Source: Paraburkholderia acidicola
GTDB taxonomy: Bacteria; Pseudomonadota; Gammaproteobacteria; Burkholderiales; Burkholderiaceae
Assembly: GCF_002362315.1 (NCBI RefSeq)
Contig: NZ_MTZV01000004.1
Coordinates: 806,001-870,000 of the forward strand
Reading direction: 5' to 3'
DNA: 64,000 nt
Of this stretch, positions 1 to 6,962 are shown piece by piece; within the stretch, counting starts at the first letter, position 1; each line of letters opens with the position of its first letter. A program made the translations under genes and the position numbers. The notes below the pieces were generated by a model. That model was not told the DNA's origin. It saw only the letters and a list, made by a program, of their open reading frames with translations, and ran no database searches.

Positions 1-2
1 AC

Positions 3-488
3 GGCCAGATTCTCAAGGTCGATCCGGGCGCAGCGAAACTACTCGGTGTGCTGAGCCTGCAAAGCCTCGCGCGCTTCGCGACACTGAACTTCAAGGATGT
101 GATCGGCAAGGGCCTGCCGTTCGAAAGCATCAAGGGCACTAGCGAAATCAACAACGGCATCGGCCGCACCGACAACTTCGAGATGATCACCGCACCGGCG
201 CGCGCCGAAATGCGCGGCACCGTCGATCTCGCGCACGAAACGCAGAATCTGAACGTCCACGTCATCCCGACGGTGAGCGCGGGCGCCGCTGCCGTAGCGG
301 TCGCAGTGATCAATCCGTTGCTCGGGCTCGGCGTACTCGCAGCGGATCTGGCGCTATCGCATTCGATCGGTAAAGCCTTCGCACTCGACTACGCGATCAC
401 CGGCTCATGGTCCAAACCGCATGTCGAGCGGGTCCATGGCGATCGGGGTAAGATGGACGCACCCGCTTCTGCGGCGACCGCTCCTTAA
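3..488 (+). CDS. yhdP: YhdP family (AsmA-like) protein, 3' end only
   Basis: The 5' part lies outside the window. The visible 161 codons are the C-terminal end of a large AsmA/DUF3971-type protein of the YhdP family (TIGR02099-like). These are long envelope proteins proposed to bridge the inner and outer membranes and move phospholipid. The tail has the expected features: a beta-rich stretch with GQILKVDPG at the window edge, then LLGVLSLQSLARF, then a hydrophobic Ala/Val/Leu-rich segment (roughly nt 275-355). It ends in a polar tail and a TAA. The next genes (a nitrilase-like hydrolase, then tldD) match the yhdP-tldD neighbourhood known from many proteobacteria. Family assignment rests on the C-terminus and context only. 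Confidence 0.75.
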   Translation, partial: GQILKVDPGAAKLLGVLSLQSLARFATLNFKDVIGKGLPFESIKGTSEINNGIGRTDNFEMITAPARAEMRGTVDLAHETQNLNVHVIPTVSAGAAAVAVAVINPLLGLGVLAADLALSHSIGKAFALDYAITGSWSKPHVERVHGDRGKMDAPASAATAP

Positions 489-591
489 ACCCGCATTCCC
501 CGCGGCGCGGCGCCGAAGCGGCCAGTCTCGTTCTCGCCCGCGGCACGCACTATCAGCGCCGCGGCCCTGCCCGGAACCTTTCGAAAATCTC

Positions 592-1434
592 ATGAGCGAT
601 CAACACGCCCATTCCCCATCCGAAGCCGCCTCGTCCACCCGCGTTGCCGCATTGCAAATGGTGACGACGCCCGATCGTGAACGTAATCTTGCTGAAGCCG
701 AACGCCTGATCGCCGAAGCTGCCGCTGACGGCGCGCAACTCGTGCTGCTGCCCGAATATTTCTGCTTCATGGGCTTCAAGGACACCGACAAGCTGTCGAT
801 CCGCGAAGCATATCGCGACGGCCCGGTCCAACGCTTTCTCGCCGACGCCGCGCGCCGGCATGGCGTGTGGGTGATCGGCGGAACACTGCCGTTGACTGCA
901 CCGGAACCGGATCGCGTGCTGAATACGACGCTCGTGTTCGATCCGCAGGGTAACGAAGCGGCGCGCTACGACAAGATTCATCTGTTCAGTTTCGAGAAGG
1001 GCACCGAATCGTTCAATGAAGCGCGCACGATCCGCCCCGGTGACAGCGTTACGGCCTTCGACGCGCCGTTTGGCCGCGTCGGCCTGTCGGTCTGCTACGA
1101 CCTGCGCTTTCCGGAGCTGTATCGCAAGCTCGGCGACTGCGCGTTGATCGTCGTGCCATCGGCGTTCACCTACACGACCGGTCGTGCGCACTGGGAAACC
1201 TTGTTGCGCGCACGTGCGGTCGAGAACCAGTGCTACGTGCTCGCCGCCGCGCAAGGCGGCACGCATGAAACCGGCCGCCGCACGTGGGGCCACAGCATGC
1301 TGATCGACCCGTGGGGCGAAATCGTTTCGGTACGCGAAGAGGGCGCCGGAGTGGTTGCGGGCAACATCGAGCGTGCGCGCATCGACGAAGTCCGGGCGAG
1401 CCTGCCTGCCTTGCGTCACCGCGTGCTCGCCTGA
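592..1434 (+). CDS. Carbon-nitrogen hydrolase (nitrilase superfamily, Nit1-like omega-amidase/deaminated-glutathione amidase type)
   Basis: 280 aa. The nitrilase triad is visible: Glu55 in LLPEYF, Lys128 in RYDKIHLF and Cys168 in SVCYDLRF. The spacing fits the Nit1/Nit2 branch, whose members hydrolyse small omega-amides such as deaminated glutathione or alpha-ketoglutaramate. The frame stays open upstream into yhdP. I chose the ATG at 592 because it starts just before the conserved RVAALQM strand, and earlier starts would add an arginine-rich segment foreign to the family. It lies about 100 nt after yhdP on the same strand and before tldD, so co-transcription is plausible. The exact substrate cannot be read from sequence. 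Confidence 0.9.
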   Translation: MSDQHAHSPSEAASSTRVAALQMVTTPDRERNLAEAERLIAEAAADGAQLVLLPEYFCFMGFKDTDKLSIREAYRDGPVQRFLADAARRHGVWVIGGTLPLTAPEPDRVLNTTLVFDPQGNEAARYDKIHLFSFEKGTESFNEARTIRPGDSVTAFDAPFGRVGLSVCYDLRFPELYRKLGDCALIVVPSAFTYTTGRAHWETLLRARAVENQCYVLAAAQGGTHETGRRTWGHSMLIDPWGEIVSVREEGAGVVAGNIERARIDEVRASLPALRHRVLA

Positions 1435-1611
1435 CGTCCGGCTAACGCTCGATAGCCCGATACAGCCATTGAAATTCGATCCATTCGAACCATCTGATAA
1501 CCTATCCGCATTGAATATGCGTATCGAATGACAATGGCAACCGTGGCAACCCGAACCGCCAGCTCGCGATATCCCCAAACTTACGACCCGATCTAATCGA
1601 CTCACATCCGC

Positions 1612-3078
1612 ATGAACATCATCGAACCCGGAATTCGTAATCTCGCGACCGCGAAGGACGTGCTTCTGACGCCCTACGGTCTCGACGAGTCCCTGCTCAC
1701 CCGCACGCTCGCCGAGATTTTCACGCACCGCGTCGACTACGCAGACCTGTACTTCCAGGCCACCCGCAGCGAGGCGTGGAGCCTCGAAGAGGGCATCGTC
1801 AAGTCGGGCAGCTTCAGCATCGACCAGGGCGTCGGCGTGCGCGCCGTGTCCGGCGACCGCACCGCCTTCGCCTATTCCGACGATCTGTCGCCCGAAGCGA
1901 TCCGCCAGGCCGCGATCGCGACCCGCTCGATTGCAAAGGCCGGCGGCGGCAAGCAGAAGGTGAAGGTCGCGTCGTCACTGACAGGCATCGCCGGACGCGA
2001 TCTGTACCTGCCGTCCGATCCGCTGCATTCGCTCGACGCGACCGCCAAGGTCAAGCTGCTCGAACGTGTCGAGCAGATCGCGCGCAGCCGCGATCCGCGC
2101 ATCACGCAGGTGATGGCAGGGCTCGCCGGCGAATACGATGTCGTGCTGGTGGCGCGTAGCGACGGCGGTTTTGCCGCCGACATCCGCCCGCTCGTACGCG
2201 TATCGGTCACGGTGATCGCCGAACAGAACGGCCGCCGTGAAATTGGCAGCGGCGGTGGCGGCGGGCGCTTCGACTACGGCTATTTCACCGACGCGATCCT
2301 GTCGAAGTATGTCGACGACGCCGTGCACGCAGCGCTCGTCAATCTCGACGCGCGGCCCGCACCAGCCGGCGCGATGACCGTCGTGCTCGGGCCAGGCTGG
2401 CCCGGCGTGCTGCTGCACGAAGCGATCGGTCACGGGCTCGAAGGCGACTTCAACCGCAAGGGCTCGTCGGCGTTTGCCGGTCGCATCGGCGAGCAGGTTG
2501 CGGCGAAGGGCGTCACGGTCGTCGACGACGGCACGCTGCCCAACCGTCGCGGCTCGCTCAATATCGACGACGAAGGCAACCCGACGCAGTGCACGACGTT
2601 GATCGAGAACGGCATCCTCAAGGGCTACATCCAGGACACGCTGAACGCGCGTCTGATGAAAATGCCCGTCACCGGCAATGCGCGCCGCGAATCGTACGCC
2701 GCGCTGCCGATGCCGCGCATGACCAACACCTACATGCTCAATGGCGACCGCGATCCGCAGGAAATCATCGAATCGGTGAAGAACGGCCTGTACGCGGTCA
2801 ACTTCGGCGGCGGTCAGGTCGACATCACGAACGGCAAGTTCGTGTTCTCGGCCTCCGAGGCGTACATGATCGAGAACGGCAAGATCAGCTACCCGGTGAA
2901 GGGCGCGACGCTGATCGGTAGCGGCCCGGAATCGCTGAAGTACGTGACCATGATCGGCAACGACATGGCGCTCGATTCCGGCGTCGGTGTGTGTGGCAAG
3001 GAAGGCCAGAGCGTGCCGGTCGGCGTCGGCCAGCCGACGCTGCGTATCGAGAAGATGACGGTGGGTGGTACCGCCTGA
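1612..3078 (+). CDS. tldD: Metalloprotease TldD
   Basis: 488 aa, close to the usual 480 aa. TldD is the zinc-protease subunit that works with TldE/PmbA to degrade unfolded peptides and mature modified peptides such as microcin B17. The catalytic HExxxH motif is present as HEAIGHG starting at residue 269, followed by LEGDFNRKGSSAF. The C-terminal half has the glycine-rich beta segments typical of the family (NFGGGQVDITNGKF, VGVGQPTLRIEKM). The ATG at 1612 gives the standard length. No tldE/pmbA is in this window; in this group it is normally elsewhere. It follows the nitrilase gene by 177 nt and is followed by a strong inverted repeat that may end its transcript. Confidence 0.96.
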   Translation: MNIIEPGIRNLATAKDVLLTPYGLDESLLTRTLAEIFTHRVDYADLYFQATRSEAWSLEEGIVKSGSFSIDQGVGVRAVSGDRTAFAYSDDLSPEAIRQAAIATRSIAKAGGGKQKVKVASSLTGIAGRDLYLPSDPLHSLDATAKVKLLERVEQIARSRDPRITQVMAGLAGEYDVVLVARSDGGFAADIRPLVRVSVTVIAEQNGRREIGSGGGGGRFDYGYFTDAILSKYVDDAVHAALVNLDARPAPAGAMTVVLGPGWPGVLLHEAIGHGLEGDFNRKGSSAFAGRIGEQVAAKGVTVVDDGTLPNRRGSLNIDDEGNPTQCTTLIENGILKGYIQDTLNARLMKMPVTGNARRESYAALPMPRMTNTYMLNGDRDPQEIIESVKNGLYAVNFGGGQVDITNGKFVFSASEAYMIENGKISYPVKGATLIGSGPESLKYVTMIGNDMALDSGVGVCGKEGQSVPVGVGQPTLRIEKMTVGGTA

Positions 3079-3090
3079 GTTTCGCCCGGT

Positions 3091-3137
3091 CCGCACATTT
3101 CTTGCGCAATTTAAAAGAAATGTGCGGATTATCCGCA
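3091..3137. repeat. Nested inverted repeats after tldD
   Basis: A perfect 13-bp inverted repeat (CCGCACATTTCTT at 3091-3103 with AAGAAATGTGCGG at 3115-3127, 11-nt loop) overlaps a second dyad, TGCGGAT-T-ATCCGCA at 3123-3137, which is followed by TTTTC. The first arm could pair with the second or the second with the third, so two alternative hairpins are possible. The most likely role is transcription termination of tldD; an operator role is possible. It lies only 18 nt upstream of the -35 box assigned to the aroG leader promoter. Confidence 0.6.
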
Positions 3138-3154
3138 TTTTCATGTCGCCCGGC

Positions 3155-3183
3155 TTGCCAGCTGCCTGAGGCCGGGTTATAAA
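3155..3183 (+). promoter_or_regulatory. Sigma-70 promoter of the aroG leader transcript
   Basis: TTGCCA at 3155-3160 and TATAAA at 3178-3183 are separated by exactly 17 bp, a near-consensus housekeeping promoter. Transcription would start near 3190, about 35 nt before the leader ORF. The promoter strength fits a gene whose output is set by attenuation after initiation. Confidence 0.75.
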
Positions 3184-3224
3184 GCACGACACCTTTTTCA
3201 GATCACCGAGCACCTTTCAACGCC

Positions 3225-3293
3225 ATGTCCGCCAAGTTTTATTTTTATTTTTTCTGGCATCTCAGACCGCTGGCGGATCGAGAGGGGTGTTAG
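3225..3293 (+). CDS. Aromatic-rich leader peptide of aroG (attenuator leader)
   Basis: A 22-codon ORF (ATG 3225, TAG 3291-3293). Codons 5-11 are seven consecutive aromatic codons reading FYFYFFW: four Phe, two Tyr, one Trp. It lies between a near-consensus promoter and a rho-independent terminator, directly upstream of the DAHP synthase gene, the first step of aromatic amino acid synthesis. This is the logic of the E. coli pheA, pheST and trp leaders, but with all three aromatic amino acids in one run. No strong Shine-Dalgarno is visible before the ATG. The peptide itself is probably without function; ribosome stalling on it is the signal. It is too short for ordinary gene callers. Confidence 0.8.
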   Translation: MSAKFYFYFFWHLRPLADREGC

Positions 3294-3352
3294 TGCACGT
3301 AAGGCACCCGAAATTCCCGAAAAAACCGCCAGCGAGTCTGGCGGTTTTTTTT
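3229..3352 (+). promoter_or_regulatory. Transcription attenuator with alternative hairpins, upstream of aroG
   Basis: Four segments are visible. Segment 1 is CCGCCA (3229-3234), segment 2 CGCTGGCGG (3268-3276), segment 3 CCGCCAGCG (3326-3334) and segment 4 CTGGCGGTTTTT (3338-3349). 1 pairs with 2 over 6 bp, 2 pairs with 3 over 9 perfect bp, and 3 pairs with 4 to make the terminator. A ribosome stalled on the aromatic codons (3237-3257) would cover segment 1 and free segment 2 to pair with 3 (antitermination). A ribosome reaching the stop at 3291 would release the terminator. The mechanism is inferred; the pairings are read directly. Confidence 0.8.
3321..3352 (+). terminator. Rho-independent terminator of the aroG leader
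   Basis: The stem AAAAACCGCCAG (3321-3332) / CTGGCGGTTTTT (3338-3349) has a 5-nt loop CGAGT and ends in a run of eight T (3345-3352). It lies 28 nt after the leader stop codon and 110 nt before the aroG start, so it can only control read-through into aroG. Confidence 0.9.
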
Positions 3353-3461
3353 CGCCCCTCGCTTCTATCCACCTAATCCTTTTAACTAGCCTGACGAGTT
3401 TCCGCTGCGGTCCGCTATCCACCGCGCGAGCACGCTACAAGTCGAATCCTGGAGAAAAACC

Positions 3462-4535
3462 ATGCCCCCGCACAACACCGACGATGTCCGTATTCGAGAG
3501 CTGAAAGAGCTCACACCGCCCGCCCATCTGATCCGCGAGTTCCCGTGCGACGAGCCGGTGTCGAGCCTGATCTACCACGCACGCCGGTCGATGCACCGCA
3601 TCCTGCATGGCATGGAAGACCGGCTGATCGTGATCGTCGGGCCGTGCTCGATTCACGACACAAAGGCCGCGCTCGAATACGCCGGCCGCCTCGTCGAGCA
3701 GCGCACGCGTTTCGCCAGCGAACTCGAAATCGTGATGCGTGTGTACTTCGAGAAGCCCCGCACGACGGTGGGCTGGAAGGGTCTCATCAACGACCCGCAC
3801 ATGGACAACAGCTTCAAGATCAACGACGGCCTGCGCACCGCGCGCGAGCTGCTGCTGCACATCAACGAACTGGGTCTGCCGGCAGGGACCGAGTACCTCG
3901 ACATGATCAGCCCGCAATACATCGCCGATCTGATCTCGTGGGGTGCGATTGGCGCGCGGACCACCGAATCGCAGGTGCATCGCGAGCTGGCTTCCGGGCT
4001 GTCATGCCCGGTCGGCTTCAAGAACGGCACCGACGGCAACGTCAAGATCGCCGTCGATGCAATCAAGGCGGCGTCGCAGCCGCACCATTTCCTGTCGGTG
4101 ACGAAAGGTGGCCACTCGGCGATCGTGTCGACGGCCGGCAACGAGGATTGTCATATCATCCTCCGCGGCGGCAAGACGCCGAACTACGACGCCGAGAGCG
4201 TCAACGCAGCCTGCGCCGACATCGGCAAGGCGGGTCTCGCCGCACGCCTGATGGTCGATGCGAGCCACGCGAACAGCTCGAAGAAGCACGAGAACCAGAT
4301 TCCGGTGTGCGCGGATATCGGCCGGCAGATCGCGGCGGGCGATGAGCGGATCATCGGTGTGATGGTGGAGTCGCATCTCGTGGCGGGACGTCAGGACTTG
4401 CAGGAAGGCTGCGCGCTCACATACGGCCAGAGCATTACCGATGCGTGTATCGGTTGGGACGAAACGATCGGCGTGCTCGAAGGGCTGGCTGAATCGGTGA
4501 AACAGCGGCGCGTTGCGCGCGGCAGCGGTAACTAA
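3462..4535 (+). CDS. aroG: 3-deoxy-7-phosphoheptulonate (DAHP) synthase, class I alpha
   Basis: 357 aa. It condenses phosphoenolpyruvate and erythrose-4-phosphate in the first step of the shikimate pathway. The hallmark GPCSIHD starts at residue 60; KPRTTVGWKG (PEP binding), DPHMDNSF and DASHANSSKKH (metal and phosphate ligands) follow in the expected order for the E. coli AroF/G/H family. A ribosome binding site (GGAGAAA) precedes the ATG at 3462. The length equals that of feedback-sensitive enzymes, so allosteric control by an aromatic amino acid is likely, but which one cannot be read here. The upstream attenuator suggests transcriptional control by aromatic aminoacyl-tRNA levels. Confidence 0.96.
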   Translation: MPPHNTDDVRIRELKELTPPAHLIREFPCDEPVSSLIYHARRSMHRILHGMEDRLIVIVGPCSIHDTKAALEYAGRLVEQRTRFASELEIVMRVYFEKPRTTVGWKGLINDPHMDNSFKINDGLRTARELLLHINELGLPAGTEYLDMISPQYIADLISWGAIGARTTESQVHRELASGLSCPVGFKNGTDGNVKIAVDAIKAASQPHHFLSVTKGGHSAIVSTAGNEDCHIILRGGKTPNYDAESVNAACADIGKAGLAARLMVDASHANSSKKHENQIPVCADIGRQIAAGDERIIGVMVESHLVAGRQDLQEGCALTYGQSITDACIGWDETIGVLEGLAESVKQRRVARGSGN

Positions 4536-4553
4536 GATCGGGCAGTCGCAACT

Positions 4554-4580
4554 GGGACTCAACTGCGGCTGTTGAGACCC
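4554..4580 (+). terminator. Possible hairpin terminator after aroG
   Basis: CTCAAC (4558-4563) and GTTGAG (4571-4576) form a stem extended by GGG/CCC across a mismatch, 20 nt after the aroG stop. There is no T-run, so it is at best a weak or factor-assisted terminator. The rest of the 4536-4700 gap shows nothing recognisable. Confidence 0.35.
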
Positions 4581-4700
4581 GGTAGCGGCAACCCAGTGCG
4601 GGCCGCGCGACAACTAAAACGAAGCTGGTCTCGCACAGGCACTCGCGCACACGGATCGCCGTGCAGCGCGCGTGCCGCGTGCATCTTCAGTAGCGCATGC

Positions 4701-5255
4701 TCAACCGATAGAACGATCCCGCCGCCAGAGCACATCGCTGCCGCCAGCGCTCCGGTTCAATACGCGCGCTAGTACGAACAACAGGTCCGACAGTCGATTC
4801 ACATACTGCCGTGGCGCCGCGTTGATCGTCTCGTGTTCGCCGAGCGCGACGATCGTGCGTTCGGCGCGCCGGCACACCGTACGGCAGACATGTGCAAGCG
4901 CCGCGGCCCGCGAGCCGCCCGGCAGGATGAATTCCTTCAGCGGCGGCAGCGTCGCGTTGTAGTGCGCGAGCCAGTTGTCCAGTTGCGCGAGATGCGCCTC
5001 GGCGATCACCGTGTGCCCCGGTATGCACAGCTCGCCGCCCAGATCGAAGAGATCGTGCTGGATCGCGGTGAGTGCTGCCCGTACGTCGTCGGGCAGCGCT
5101 TCGCACAACAGCACGCCCAGATTCGAATTCAGTTCGTCGACGTCACCGATCGCCGCGATCCGCAGGTCGTCCTTGCGCACCCGCCGGCCGTCGCCGAGCC
5201 CGGTGCTGCCGTCGTCGCCGGTGCGGGTGGCGATCTTGCTCAAGCGGTTGCCCAT
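4701..5255 (-). CDS. Cob(I)yrinic acid a,c-diamide / cob(I)alamin adenosyltransferase, PduO type
   Basis: 184 aa. PduO-type ATP:cob(I)alamin adenosyltransferases make adenosylcobalamin from ATP and reduced cobalamin. The N-terminal signature KIATRTGDDGSTGL (residues 7-20, ATP binding) is present, then DVDELNSNLG and the C-terminal RQYVNRLSDLLFVLAR helix with the conserved Asn-Arg-Leu-Ser-Asp. The frame is open upstream for 41 more codons, but the ATG at 5255 gives the family's normal N-terminus and length. It is transcribed away from the FAD oxidase gene; a TATAAT-like box (ATTATA on the plus strand at 5377-5382) could be its -10. No other cobalamin genes are in the window, so it may serve salvage for a B12-dependent mutase or ribonucleotide reductase. 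Confidence 0.93.
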   Translation of the reverse strand: MGNRLSKIATRTGDDGSTGLGDGRRVRKDDLRIAAIGDVDELNSNLGVLLCEALPDDVRAALTAIQHDLFDLGGELCIPGHTVIAEAHLAQLDNWLAHYNATLPPLKEFILPGGSRAAALAHVCRTVCRRAERTIVALGEHETINAAPRQYVNRLSDLLFVLARVLNRSAGGSDVLWRRDRSIG

Positions 5256-5492
5256 GATGGAGTCCCATTCATTCAGTCGGTCGCAGCGCGTGCGGTGCGC
5301 ACCCGCTGCTGATTGAAGCCATGCGCCGCGGCAGCAAGCCAAGCCAAGCCAAAAAGCCCGCGCGGTCGATCGCAGCATTATAGGTGCCGGCCTTACCCTG
5401 CGCGCCCTGTGTGCCCATCACGCTCCCCACAGACGATCGGCGTAAAATGACCCGCAACCATAAGACACATCGCCCGCTTTCAGGAGACATGC

Positions 5493-6908
5493 GTGAACCA
5501 TCCCGTGCCGCCGGCACCTTTGCGCCGCCCGTTCCCCGCCGAGCTGCTCGCCTCGCTGAAAGCCGCGTTCGGCGAGCGCGTCTCGACCGCCGAGGCAGTC
5601 CGCACCCATCACGGCCGCGACGAGTCGCCCTTCGATCCGCAATTACCCGATGCCGTCGTCTTCGCGAATCACACCGAAGACATACAGACCGTCGTGAAGT
5701 TGTGCGCGCAACATGACACACCGATCATTCCGTACGGCAACGGCTCGTCGCTCGAAGGTCATCTGCTGGCCGTGCAGGGCGGCGTGTCGATCGACCTGTC
5801 CGCAATGAACCGCGTGCTGTCGATCAACGCCGAAGACCTCACCGTCACCGTCGAACCCGGCGTCTCGCGCAAGCAGCTGAACGAAGCGCTGCGCGACACG
5901 GGCCTGTTCTTCCCGATCGATCCGGGCGCGGACGCGAGCATCGGCGGTATGTCGGCCACACGCGCGTCGGGCACCAACGCCGTGCGCTACGGCACGATGC
6001 GCGAGAACGTGCTCGGCCTGACCGTCGTACTCGCCGACGGCCGCGTGATTCATACCGGCACACGCGCGCGCAAATCGTCGGCGGGCTATGACCTCACGCG
6101 TCTTTTCGTCGGTTCCGAAGGCACACTTGGTGTCATCACCGAAATCACGCTGCGGATTTATCCGCAGCCGGAAGCGGTATCGGCCGCGGTGTGCGCATTT
6201 CCGTCGATGGGCGATGCAGTCCGCGCCGTGATCGAAACGATCCAGATGGGCGTACCGATCGCACGCGTCGAGTTTGTCGATTCGCTCGCGATCCGTTCGA
6301 TCAACAAGCATGCGCAGATGACACTGCGCGAAGCGCCGACGCTGTTCTTCGAGTTTCACGGCACGGAGGCCGGCGTCAAGGAGCAGGCGGAACAGGTCCA
6401 GGACATCGTCGCGCAGCACTCGGGCGAAGACTTCGAATGGGCGACCCGGCCCGAAGATCGCAGCCGTCTATGGAACGCGCGACACAACGCGTACTTCGCG
6501 ATGCTGCAGCTCAAACCCGGTTGCCGCGCGGTCACCACCGATGTCTGCGTGCCGATCTCGCGGCTCGCCGAATGCGTCGTCGAAACCGAGCAGGACCTGA
6601 TCGCCTCGCCGCTGCCCTGCCCGATCGTCGGTCACGTCGGCGACGGCAACTTTCACGTCGCGATCCTGATCGATCCACACAAACCCGAAGAACTCGCCGA
6701 AGCCGAACGCCTGAATCAGCGCATCGTGCAACGCGCGTTGCGCATGGACGGCACCTGCACCGGCGAGCACGGCGTGGGCCTGCACAAGATGAACTTCCTG
6801 CTCGAAGAGCACGGGCCTGTCGCAATCGAAACGATGCGCTCGATCAAGCACGCGCTCGATCCACAGAACCTGATGAACCCCGGCAAGATTTTCTCGTGGG
6901 CAGCCTGA
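5493..6908 (+). CDS. FAD-binding oxidase, D-lactate dehydrogenase (cytochrome)/glycolate oxidase GlcD-like family
   Basis: 471 aa, type-4 FAD-linked oxidase. The PCMH-type FAD domain is in the N-terminal half: PYGNGSSLEGH near residue 80, then GGMSATRASGTNAVRYG and GSEGTLGVITE. The C-terminal domain has GHVGDGNFH (metal or substrate histidines) and GTCTGEHGVG. These details resemble the LDHD/Dld branch oxidising D-lactate or related D-2-hydroxyacids. The start is GTG at 5493 with AGGAG 7 nt upstream; no better ATG exists. It lies 54 nt before glcD on the same strand, so it probably belongs to the same operon and adds a second 2-hydroxyacid activity. Electron acceptor and exact substrate are inference. 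Confidence 0.88.
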   Translation: MNHPVPPAPLRRPFPAELLASLKAAFGERVSTAEAVRTHHGRDESPFDPQLPDAVVFANHTEDIQTVVKLCAQHDTPIIPYGNGSSLEGHLLAVQGGVSIDLSAMNRVLSINAEDLTVTVEPGVSRKQLNEALRDTGLFFPIDPGADASIGGMSATRASGTNAVRYGTMRENVLGLTVVLADGRVIHTGTRARKSSAGYDLTRLFVGSEGTLGVITEITLRIYPQPEAVSAAVCAFPSMGDAVRAVIETIQMGVPIARVEFVDSLAIRSINKHAQMTLREAPTLFFEFHGTEAGVKEQAEQVQDIVAQHSGEDFEWATRPEDRSRLWNARHNAYFAMLQLKPGCRAVTTDVCVPISRLAECVVETEQDLIASPLPCPIVGHVGDGNFHVAILIDPHKPEELAEAERLNQRIVQRALRMDGTCTGEHGVGLHKMNFLLEEHGPVAIETMRSIKHALDPQNLMNPGKIFSWAA

Positions 6909-6962
6909 CGCATAACGCAACGGAGCGTGTCGGAGATGAAAGAGGTCGCAGCAGGAGGAGAC

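Noticed and set aside
553..1728. 391-codon open frame on the minus strand.
   Set aside because: Antisense shadow of the nitrilase-family gene and the tldD start; no family-like motif, His/Arg/Gly-rich composition.
6927..6962. GTG start 12 codons upstream for glcD.
   Set aside because: The ATG at 6963 has a much better AGGAGGAG ribosome binding site and gives the family N-terminus.
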